Below, piece after piece: positions 49,501 through 61,500 of a stretch of 64,000 nt of DNA. The notes beneath the pieces were generated by a model. It made no database searches and was not told where the DNA came from. It was given only the letters and a program-made list of their open reading frames with translations. This DNA is from Patiria miniata (lineage: Eukaryota; Echinodermata; Asteroidea; Valvatida; Asterinidae). A program made the position numbers and the translations under genes. Position 1 is the stretch's first letter, and each line of letters begins with the position of its first letter. The stretch covers positions 15,985,334-16,049,333 of the forward strand of contig NW_024037074.1 in assembly GCF_015706575.1 (NCBI RefSeq). Direction: 5' to 3'.

Positions 49501-52500
49501 AGATATTTTACAAGATCTTGACCTAAGGGGGTAAAAGTAAACCATGTGGTGTCACCTTTCTCCCTTTGAGATTATTATGACAATGTTTGGCAAAATGACA
49601 ACTCCCCTCCCTCCACTTATTGTGTTTACTGTTGGATTCTATTGTCGCTAAGCACACAACCTTTGGTTCTTAATCAAAGTGTGCGTTCTTGCAGTGCCCT
49701 GGCTGCCTATTAGAATATTTCTTTGTGTGGGGTGACCATAAAGTTTGTTGCTCCCATTCCTTACTCCCCTGGGTACACTTCAACCTCTGTCTCAATAGTA
49801 GATCCTGGTTGGTTGCCATAGAAACAACAAGTGTAGAAACAACTTACTGTTTTTAATTTTCAAATTATATTTCATAGTTAAAGGCTATATTTCACTTTTG
49901 CCATGTAGCCTCAATCCTGCAAATTCCTCCAATTTGCAAAGAGGATTTGGGAGGATTTGGGATGGTTACGATTTACGCACGTATTACAATGTACTGTATG
50001 TAAAGAATTTTAAACATTTGATTTTAAAAAGAAAAGTTTCTTGTACTCAACCTAGCTTATTCCCGTTTCAATTTTTCAAATAATATGTGCATGTTTAAAA
50101 GTATAATATATAGTATATAAGTCTGAATTCATGTTTAAAGGGAATATACATCATTTGCTTTTGCTGTAATTTTCAGAAATGGATGGAATTGGGGGGTTGG
50201 AAATATAAAGCAAATATAGTTACACTGACTTTTTGGAGGTTTTGGGTTCGAAAGTGCTATAAAAACCAAGAAAAACGATCATTTTCCTGTAGTCTGGTCC
50301 CCTGACTCCATATAAGAAGAAACAGAGCAGTTTACATACATTGGGGAATTGTAAGGTCAGGGAACCAGTCTAGCTGGCTCGTACCCGTTCATAGGTTTGT
50401 AATCGATTGCAAACAAGTGCAATGGTCAATTGGGGCCAGTATTTGAAAAAAAAGCCAGTTGTTTCCAACGCTGATCGGCCGATCAGCGTTGGAAATTGAT
50501 ACAAAAATACCACTTTTCTTGAAAATGACAGTATACCAGGTGCCATAATTTTACAGGATGCTTTAGACTGTCATTTACCAACATCCTATTAAGGTATTTC
50601 GCAAAAACTTGGTAGTTTTATTTTTCGATGTTTGCAAATGTTGTATATTCCCTTTAATTAATAGGACTACGCGTATGTGGCAAAGATTTACAAAGAATCA
50701 CATTAACACATTCGTAATCTTTGAATGCAGAGTCCGGATAATAAAAAAATCAAATTCCATTTTCAACATCCCAAGTAAGTTTGCTGGCGAGTGCAAGTAT
50801 GTTTGTTTAACTGGAACATACCCCAGGATTTCGCAGGATGCAGAAGGCATATTATGACCAGCCAATCCAATGTAATGAATATTTTAATTTGTAAAAAAAA
50901 TTGTCAAATGTTACTTTTCAAAATACATACAAAATATAAATAGTGAATTTTCTGTCAGACTCATGTATACAAGAACCTTCATTCCCTTTTTCTGAATTTC
51001 TTTCTTTCTAAATTCCATGGAATTTAGTGCTCACTGTTATTTTTTGAAATCTCTTAAAGTGTAGTAGAGCTCCAGAAAGAAAGAAGAAAGAAATATATCT
51101 TCTTTTTTTGACAATCAGTTATGAAAGCAGCCATTTATCAGACCAGTGTGGACAAAGATTTGGGTCATAATATGACCATTAAGTGATAAAAATCCAGGGC
51201 CTTTTTATGCCGTGTCACTTTAAACTGCCTGAATTGCAGCTTATCTACTCCAAACACTCCACCTCATCTTTATAGCCCCGGGCTATTGATGTTTGACAGG
51301 CTGGAATCGTGTTTTACAAGCTAGCCTTTCAGGATTCTGTGTCAGTTATTGTGAATTGACGTCTGTTGTTTGCTGAGTTGAAGTTGAAAGCTGCACGTAT
51401 TTATTATTCACCCCTCGCTCTGATAAAACTGATTTTTATGTATTTTTTACACTAAGGAAATCATTCAAAGTATGATGACATTTTGCATGATTTAAAGGTA
51501 ATGTGCAACATATGCAAACATCAAAAAACAAAAATACATGTACCAAATCAATATGAAATACCTTACTTGACTGTAAGTGAATAAAAGTCTCAAGCATCCT
51601 GTGCAATCATGGCACCTTGTGTGCTGTCATAATTTTCCAGAAAAGTGGATTTTTTTTAACAAATTTATTAAAACGAGGGTCAGCCGACCATCGTTGGAAA
51701 AAACTGACTTTTTACAAATACTGCCCACAATTTACCAAATTTAGGTAGTCCACATGTTGTTTGCAATCTGTTACACATCTGAGAACAGGTGCAAGCCAGC
51801 TAGTCTGGTTCCTTGACGTGACAATTCCCTGACGTTTATTAATTGCTCTGTTTTGTCTTAAAGAGGGGCAGGGAACCGGACTTCAAGAACAAAATTTTTT
51901 TCTTGGTTTTTCAAGCATCTTGCAAAACTTTAAACAGGTCAGTGTGACAATATCTGCTATTTATACTCAGACTCAAAAATAAACAACATAAGAGACAAAT
52001 CAATCATTGAATTTATGCTGCAGCCTCAGAAGAATGTTTTATTCCCGATACAGACCAGTTACATCAAGGATAAAGTGGAATGTTATAGAGACAAATTAGG
52101 CGGTAGCCATTTTGTGCGGTGACATATAAGGTTTGCGCAAGTCGCTCTCAGGTAGAACACAGTCACATGCACTCTGGGCTCCTTCGACCAATAGGGCAAA
52201 AAAAAAAATAGTTCTGCTTCCGGTTTCCCTACCTACCCTATTCTGACAGCCCCTACCCTAATTTTTTTATTGGAAAAATGAGGGAAAAAACACCCAAAAC
52301 CATCAATCTCTACCTTTTACCCTTGACTACCCGCAGACGCCTTCATATGATTGTACACACAAAAAATTGGCAAAAAAAAAAATTATTTCCCAACCTACCT
52401 ACCGTATTTTCAAATGCCATGTAATCGGAAGCAGAAATATATTTTTTTTTAGCCTAGGAATACCAAAATGCACTTGCACTTCGTATTTAAGAACGCGAGC

Positions 52501-55500
52501 AGCATTCCGCAGTAAAACCACTGTGACAACGTGAGCGTGACACCACTGCAGTAAAAGCTTCTAATTCTAGTGACCGGATTCCACTATACAGGGGTCAAGA
52601 CAATAATTTGAATGGGCAACACCAGGCCCAATCAGTAAAGGGCAACAACAGGCCCCTGGGCAACACCAGGTGCCCAATGCCAAAGAGGCATGTACATGCA
52701 CATGAGCAAAATGCAGTTTTAATCACACATGGATTAACCCACAATAGCTTCTAACCGATGTTACATTCAGTCAGGAAAACATAACCTCGGGACACTTTGG
52801 AGCGCTATGGCAACTAATTAAATTTACATAATAAATAGACATAACCGTAAGTGTTTTACTTGCCCCAAAATCTGAGGAATTGGGTTACTGGCTGTCTGTA
52901 GCCGTGACAATTGTTAAGCAAAGAAATTAAATAGAGCATGGCATCATTCTATAATCCATTGGACTATAGAGCTAGCCATTCCGAAGGGACAACCCAATAG
53001 CCTCATGACACGTGAGCACTATACTGGACAAAATTGAACTTTTATTTGTGGGTGGAGTTAAGTGAGTGGTGATGTGTGAAGAATTGAGTGAACAAAAATT
53101 GTCTGTGACACTTTGGATGGCTGTGACACAGTGGCTGATAAAATTGCAGCTAGCCGAACGCCAGCGTCCCGATGTGAAGCCCATTAATCTCATTGGTTGA
53201 AAGTTGACAGCGCAATTTGCATGCCTGTGACCTTTCACACTTTGCATAATAATCCCTTATAAGGTTACCACCTGGCTGGGCCTGTCATAAGCTGAAGCAC
53301 ACAATACAAGCTACCGCAAAATATTCGGTGACTCACCTTCTACCATGCAAGAGAAAAGGGAAATAATACTAAACCCCAAATCCATCCATTTTCTGAAAAT
53401 TACAGCAAAAGCAAATATGTGCTAGGCATTCTGGCAAACTGAGACGGAACTAGACATAGACCGTAGTGCAGAAAAAATGCCAAAAACGGAATGGTGGTGA
53501 TTTTTTTTGAGTTGATTTTCATATTTAGTGATAGTTGTATTATTTTATGTCTTCTTCACATATTAATAAAGGAAGAGTAAAAAATTGTGGAGTAAGAGTG
53601 TTTTTGAAGTAAAACAGTTTGAGTTTTCATTTTCACAACTACAAAACTGAAACTGTGAAGTGTTTTTTTTTTCTGCAGTATTTTACTTGCGACACAGCGC
53701 ACAAGCCAATCGGAGTCGACTTTAGATCAGTTTGATCAGAAATGTGGACTAAGCTGTAAATTGGTCAATTTGGCTGCCCAAGTTACAAGAGTTACAAAAG
53801 ACCCAAAGGCACCCGCTGAATGGTCACAATCTTGAAGTCAAGACAGTTGCATCATCAAGCGCTGAATGTATGCGAATATCACAGACGATTGTATGCAATC
53901 TGGCTGTCTGTATCCATAAAAATTGTTAAGCAAAGAAATTAAATAGAGCATAGCATCATTCTATACTCCATTGCACTATAGAGCTAGCCATTCCGAAGGG
54001 ACAACCCAATAGCCTCATGACACTTGCGAGCACTATACTGGAAAAAACTGAACTTTTATTTGTGGGTGGAGTTAAGTGAGTGGTGATGTGTGAAGAATTG
54101 AGTGAACAAAAATTGTCTGTGACACTTTTAGATGGCTGTGACACAGTGGCTGATAAATTGCAGCTGGCCGAACGCCAGCGTCCCGATGTGAAGCCCATTA
54201 ATCTCATTGGTTGAAAGTTGACAGCGCAATTTGCATGCCTGTGACCTTTCACACTTTGCATAATAATCCCTTATAAGGTTACCACCTGGCTGGGCCTGTC
54301 ATAAGCTGAAGCACGCCATACAAGCTACGGCAAATATTCGGTGACTCACCTTCTACCATGCAAGAGAAAAGGGAAATAATACTAAACCCCAAATCCATCC
54401 ATTTTCTGAAAATTACAGCAAAAGCAAATATGTGCTAGGCATTCTGGCAAACTGAGACGAACTAGACATAGACCGTAGTGCAGAAAAAATGCCAAAAATG
54501 GAAATTGGAATGGTGGTGATTTTTTTGGGTTGATTTTCATATTTTGTGATATTTATATGTCTTCTACACATATTACAAAAGGAAGAGTAAAAAATTGTGG
54601 AGTAAGAGTGTTTTTGAAGTAAAACAGTTTGAGTTTTCATTTTCACAACCACAAAACTGAAACTGTGAATTTTTTTTTTCTCCAGTATTTTACTTGCGAC
54701 CCGGCGCACCAGCCAATAGGAGTCGACTTTAGATCAGTTTGATCAGAAATGTGGACTAAGCTGTCAATTAGTCAATTTGGCTGCCAGAGTAACAAGAGTT
54801 ACGGAAGACCTAAAGGCACCCTCTGAATGGTCAGAATCTTGAAGTCAAGACAGTTGCATCATTAAGCGCTGAATGTACGCGAATATCACAGACGATTGTA
54901 TGCAAGCGGCTTTTCCAAAGACTACCCAAAGTGTGGCTTTTCTAAGGAAAACAATAGTACTTGTGGAAGGAGGAAATATGTAAAAGTTTTAAAAGCATTT
55001 AGCAGGTGTCTATGAATACAGCATGTGTCATCATTGAAATTGTTGGAATGTGGAAACAATACGAAAAAGCAGACAGTTCGCGTGGCGTGGGAGTATTATA
55101 TTTGCAGTAAAAAAAAAAATCCCCAGGGTTGGAGCCAGTTTAAAAAAAAGGAAAGGTAATTTATTGTATTGCTTTTGTTGTAGTTGTTGCGGTCGGGATA
55201 CGCTCGCGTGCAAGCATTAATGGAATTTTTTTATAGAATTTTTTCGTCTTTTTTTTTCCCAATGAATTCTAAAAGACTTCTATTAAGATCTAGACCTTGG
55301 TATTTGTAGTGTTTTTGTTTCCTTCCGGGTTCGGTGCCAGTAACACAATATTGTTTTTTCTATATAGGGAAGTTTTTACATTGTAATGCTCTTGTTGTTG
55401 TTAACGGTTGGATACGCTCGCGTGCCAGTGTTGCCAGGGGGAAAAAAAATCTGTAAATCCACTGAAAAGCAAAGTACAATTACGAAAAAGCAGGAAAAAA

Positions 55501-58500
55501 ATTGGGAAAATATAGGACACCGCTGACTGGGTCTTTCATCACCAAACTACAATGGAAAAGCTTGCGTAGGCGTGTTTTTTTTTTTTTTTAGCCTATTTCG
55601 CCAAAAATCTGAACCTTGATATTTGCAGTGAAGTTTTGTCCAGGGGTTTGGGGCCGGTTATACAACATGATTTTCCACAGGAAAGTTCATAAATTGTAAC
55701 GCCCCTTTTTTTTGTTACGGTTGAGATACACTCGCGTGTAACTGTAAGCATTATCAAAAAAAAAAAATCTTGAAAATCCCCTGTAATATTATACCAGAAT
55801 TATATCTGCCGTACTAGTACTATCCTTTTAATAAAACCCTTTCATTTGTGTTCTGAGATGCTTCGACTGCTAAGAGGGTTTAATTTCACAGAACTAAAAA
55901 TATCAATGTAACCCTATTCAAATATCTCAAGTTTCAGGAAGTTTTATTTTAATGCCATACTAAGATTGCAACTTAAAGTACATGTATACATGGACCGTCA
56001 TTGGAACGTAGTGACACATGTACATAGTTTTTATTAAGCAGGATATACAGAAAATCAATAATTTACGAGTAACGATGACATTCGTAATAGTCAACAATAA
56101 TTTTTGGGGGGCAGATATATTTAAACAAACAAACATGACTTGTACCATGTATGTAAAAAAAAATACAATAGCATGAAAGGTAAAGTTTAATGGATGAAGT
56201 TCATTTAATTTTACACCTACATTTACTTATTTACTTGACATTTCTGTTTATGCGAACAGTCCTGTCCCATCTTTGTTCCTACCATTGCATCGGTCAAACC
56301 AAGGCCTTTAGGGAAATGGTGCTTTCTCAACGGACATGTACTTGGCCTTGATGTCCCAGCAACCTCCGATGATCACCAACTTCACTTATTTGCTGAAGTC
56401 TCCAAATAAATATTAAAGACCAGTGCTTGAGTGGTATTGTTGGTAAACACGTCACAGACATGCATTTATAAGATCTGGGTTATTTGCTGGTTACCGGTGG
56501 GGTCAAGAGATGAACAAACCCAAGTGTCGATCACGGGATACCGGGCGGCGTGCTTGAGTGGTCCGTACCACCGTGAGCTGGACTGATCCATTCCCTCCCC
56601 CTCACTTGAAATAAAAATGTTGAGAACAGGTTGACAGGGATTATTCTCTCTTCAAGAACTCCATGCAATAACCGTAAATGCCTTCAATTGGATTTGGAAA
56701 ATAGGTTCAAATTAATTTTCAACTTGTGAGCGTTATCAATTCATAATCTACATTGTACTCATGATCTGAATACAAGAGATGCCGACATGCATTTGGAAAA
56801 ATTTGAAAGCAAGACATAGCACAGTTTCACTTCATGATTAGTTGTTGCTAAAATCCTTCAACATGTACATATGCATGTAACTGCGTCCTTGAAAACAATT
56901 TCTGACAAGAAGCAAGTACATGTACATGTACATGTACATCTTGGTTGCTAGAATACAGGAGTATAGGCGTAATCCTTGAAAAAGTAGAACGAGGTTTAGA
57001 AATGGGATTTTACATCAACCAATTAGTGTCCAGGTCACAATTGTGAAGGGTTTCTGTTGGTGATCCATTGCTTTTGTGGAAGACCTTGAATGCTGGGCAG
57101 TCATAGAAAGCTGGGGCCTTAAGTATTGAGTGCAGGGACAGACCAAACAGGAGTAGACCCATTCACTGGAGTGGGCCCATTCACTGGGTGGAGCAAGCTT
57201 AAGGCCTCATTTCATGGAGTTGCTAATAGGAAACCTTGCTTAGCATTAAAATATGCAGGGAGCCAGTCGCTAGCAATACACATCACATGACATTGTGGCC
57301 GGTAACCTTGTCTTGGTAAGCAACTTATTGCTGTGTGCTTAGCAAGTTCTAGTGTTAGGCAGATTGGTGTAATTGGCCTTGGGCAAGGGTTTGGGCATTG
57401 GGTTTGGGCATAATACCTCCTCTTTGGGAGGCGGAGGGTGGAGGGGGGGGGGCACACAATCTCACATATCCTCAACAGGGTTCCCTCAAATGACGTCACT
57501 GGTCAATGCCTACAGATTGTCAAGTGCATCAGCATTTTGGGAGTAAAATTTGTTGTGATGCGCATCGGCTTTGTCGTGTATCGAAGAAATTGCAAGCAAC
57601 ATGTACGCGTGTTGAGAACATTTTAGGCACTGCGCGCGCAATGCTCGAGACATCCAAGAGAGCCACCAGTGCGTCCTGTTCCCATAAGGCAGTGGAATGC
57701 TGTACCTTACACAATGCACAGCTTTTTTACATGATGTTTGCTATCAAGGGGTTGAAATCAACACTGCTATGTCAAGTAAATACTCATCTGGTGTGTAAAT
57801 ACAATCCAAGGATAACATGCATAGCGTTTACACAATGGCTTTATGTAAAAAGTTTGTTATAAAACCGATGAAAAGTTCTGCTGCTGTTTGAAAGCAAGGG
57901 CAAACTCAATAGACGGCAAAAAGCTTCTTGTATAAGAAAAGCAATCACAACCTTATCAAACAAATATCCCCACAGCAACTGGTGCATATGTGTACAATTT
58001 CTCATAATTTCTGTAAAACCCTGTACCAGTACTTTAAAGTATCCTGAATCCACCAAAATCCTCCTGTTGTGTCATGCACCAAACTTTTGGTGTTGGTGAC
58101 TGCTCAGTATGGAGGTATCCTGAATCCATCAAAATCCTGCAGTACTGCTGGGCTTACAATCCCGAATCCATCAAAATCCCCCTGTTTTCAATATGGAGGT
58201 ATCCTGAAAGGCTGAATCCGCCGAAATACTCCAAAACAGGGGTGTGGATTTTGATGGAATCAGGTACATGTACGTTAGGGTTGATTGTGGTGAAATCGCC
58301 AAAGGCTGAACTGTTTTAAACTCATCAATTTCATTACGTTTTTTTACAACTTGATTTTTATTCAGTAAAAAAATATATTTATAACAGTATATATAACAGT
58401 AGCTAACACAACACAAGATGTCATTATAATGAACTTTCAGAGAAGGCAGATGTTGCGAATGCCAGATTCTGCAAACGTTTGAATTACTTCATGTTATTGT

Positions 58501-61500
58501 CCAAAACTTGTGCAGGTAACGGCAAATGAAAATGCCATCAAAGTCCTGCAGGACTCTGGAGTACCAGATGATGTTCAGCAGCAGTTGGATACCATCAAGG
58601 CTGATGTTACAGATCTTCAGACAAGGGTTACGGCACTGGAGGGCACAGGCACAGGCAGTCTGGAGACTAGGGTAGGTATTTGGCTGATACGGTACAGGAA
58701 AAGTAGATCATTAAAATTAAAATGCACATATTAAAATGCACATATTTACATCTACTGAGCTGACTTTTCGACAAATTAGTTTTTTAATAATCTGCTTCAA
58801 ATTTATTGTATTAATGTTCCTTGACTCAGCCAGTGTTGTTCTTGTTCTAACACGTACTCCAACTGTCTTACCAAGTTGACGCGGGATAAAGAATTCTCTG
58901 TCTGCATGTAAAACCAAAGTATGGGACTTTAATACTTGGTTCACGTTCGGAACAAGGCTTGACATTCAGGATTTTCCCTTAAAAATATTCTACGGTGTAG
59001 GCAGATTACATCTTGATGTCAAATGGTGTCAGATTCCAATACATTTGACCATGAGTGTGCTTGAAAGGGGTGGGGGGGGGGGGGGAGGGGGCAATAGTGC
59101 CATCCCCCAGACAAGTTTAAAAACATAATGAATGAAAAGGTGTTTCACAGCTTTGTTTACTTGCTGCAACAATGCAATGTAGAGCGCCACCTGTTGTCCA
59201 ATGGTTTTGAATATCGTCTGCTTTATAAACAGCGTATCCAATATTGAGATGGTATCTCTTCCCCCCCCCCCCCTTTCCAAATTTTGGATTTTGCAATGGC
59301 TGGCTCACCAGAATAAAATTCTGGCTACCATAAACAACGTAGAGAGCCATTTTGGCTCCCCCCCCCCCCCAGCAAAATCCTGCATACGCCACTGTTTTGA
59401 CCAGTTATAGAGCGCTTAATTGTTCAGGGATTTTGACCCAGTCCTGTTGGTCATCGGCCTGAATGATCAATTGTGCACGGATCGGCGCACATGAATAGCT
59501 TCAATGACAAAAAAGGTGGGCTTCAAGAAAAAATCATTGGGGCAGATTTTCAAGAGAACAATTTGTCTGCGTTGGTCGACCGGAATAATAGCCTCTGGTT
59601 CATTCAGAGGGCAGTTATCATAAGGGGATTTAAAAAGTGGTGCTGTTTGCTGCTGAGTGAGCTAAAAAAAAACATCGTGCCGATTTGCTGTTTTTTTGAT
59701 GCATTGATCATTACAACAAATTTTTCTTATTATTTTTGTTACTTATTGCTGGTATCAGAAATGAAACCAAGGATTCCTCAAAAGCACCCTAGGCACTGTA
59801 GCGATAGCTTGCAATCGCTCGCCTGAAGAAACCTTTAGAGAGAAGACAACGAGAAGAAATGACAGTGTTAGAGGTGGAGGGAAAAGCCCAGAAGGTATTC
59901 TGGGGGAAACCCACAAAATCAGGTAGGGACTGATAAACTCAATCCACATGTGGTCAGGGCAGGAATCGAACCGGGGTCACGGCAGTGGAAGGCGAGGAAA
60001 GAACTGCTGTGCCAACCTGACTCCCCATGTTAATAAATGAACTTCGAGTCTTGATTTCTCAAATATGGATATTTTTTTTTTCATTTTCATCAATTGCCCT
60101 CCTAGCCTAGAAACTGCGACAAAGCTGTTGTAGTTTTTAAAAATCTCCCCACATCTTCTGGTTTTACTTTACTTGTCCATCCACCAGTCACTAGAGCAAA
60201 GGGTTTACAGACCGGCGTAAATCTGTTGGTGTTGTTATCCCGAGATAATTTAATGCGGAATGCGGGGTGGCATTTTGCCCGAAGTGAACTTGATCTTTCA
60301 AAGACAAATTTGCATGGAGTTAACAATTACTACAAGGAAGTACATGTAGCGGACACCGTAGTTTGGAGTTACACAAGTGCAAAAGTGCACTTTTAAAAAA
60401 GAAAGAAACAATACTCCCAATATCAAATGAATGGTGAACTTTCACGGAAGTACGATATGACAAAGTACAAGTTATTAATATTTATAAATATGCCCACAAG
60501 CCTTGACCCAGTCATGTGCTTTTGGCAGAGTTTCAAATCTCGACAACAATCCTATTCAACCCCAGGAGCCCTTTGCTATGGAACTGTTAAGTGCCAGACA
60601 TGCTTAGCATAACACAGTTTTGCTTCGCAGCAACAGGCTACCAGCTAAACAGCCATATGATGTGCACTGCCTGTGGCTGGTTCCCGGCAGAAATTTGCTC
60701 AGATGGAAAATATGTTAAGCAATATTTTCTGCCTGGCAGATTCAGGAAATTGCCACCATCGGTTGCAGCATCCACTCCAGGGATGTAGTCAAGTCCATCA
60801 CAAGTCCCTGCAAGTCCATCACAAGTCCGCCAGTCCCAATTCAAATCACAAGCTATTCAAATGAGCTTTGACAAAGGCATTCCTAATATTGCTCATTCAC
60901 TCTTGCTCGTGACTTGACTTGTGAGTGGACTTCCGAATGGACTTATGATTTGCTTGTGACTGGACTTGTGATTTACTTGTGACTGGACTGGTGAATAGAC
61001 TGGGACTTGTGATTTACTTGTGATTTTATTGTAACTGGACTTATTATGGTCTCGACTACATCCCTGATACCAAGTTTGAAAACCAGAACAAGCATTTTAA
61101 GTATTTTACATATTATTTTGTTATGTATTCGGCATAAAAAAAAGGTGACTGCTCTATGTTCCAACACCCCTATGTTCCGACAACCTAGATTGTGTTACTC
61201 CCGGTTAGGGTTAGGGTTAGGGTTAGGAATAGAAATATGTGCAGTCGGAACATAGGGGTGTCGGAACATAGAGGTGTAACCAAAAAAAAATCACAAAATA
61301 AAAAACAAGAATGAAAGCCAAATGGATATGCCTGGAATTGAAAAGGTTTACCTAAAAGCTGTGGCCCGAAGGCCTTCAATTCCAATACCTCTTGCTAAAC
61401 ATAAAAATATAAACTTTGAAAAATATGTACATTAAATATCACAGATGTTTTGTTTAAATGTTAAAAAGTTAACTTTATCCCCATTAAACATGGATCATGC

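Larger units (their letters stand above)
47906..58515 (+). other. Second intron of the secreted-protein gene (10.6 kb)
   Basis: Starts GTAAAACATT and ends AAAACTTGTGCAG, phase 0. It hosts most of the unusual repeats of the right half of the window: the inverted pair 50203-51965, the TIR element 52193-52455, the 1-kb tandem duplication 52888-54905, the triple repeat near 55.1-55.75 kb, and the motif cluster at 58041-58262. Confidence 0.6.

Noticed and set aside
52972-54261. Similar minus-strand ORFs of 91 and 101 codons in both units of the 1-kb duplication
   Set aside because: They are similar only because the DNA is duplicated. The frame is altered between the copies by indels, the composition is not protein-like and no splice context exists.
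52888-54905. Tandem snRNA, 5S rRNA or histone repeat
   Set aside because: No U1, U2, U6, U7, 5S or histone coding sequence is recognisable in the unit; kept only as a finding to test.
57506-57862. 118-codon plus-strand ORF
   Set aside because: Cys/His-rich composition gives no recognisable spacing of a zinc finger, overlapping frames are equally open, and there is no splice signal joining it to the secreted-protein gene.
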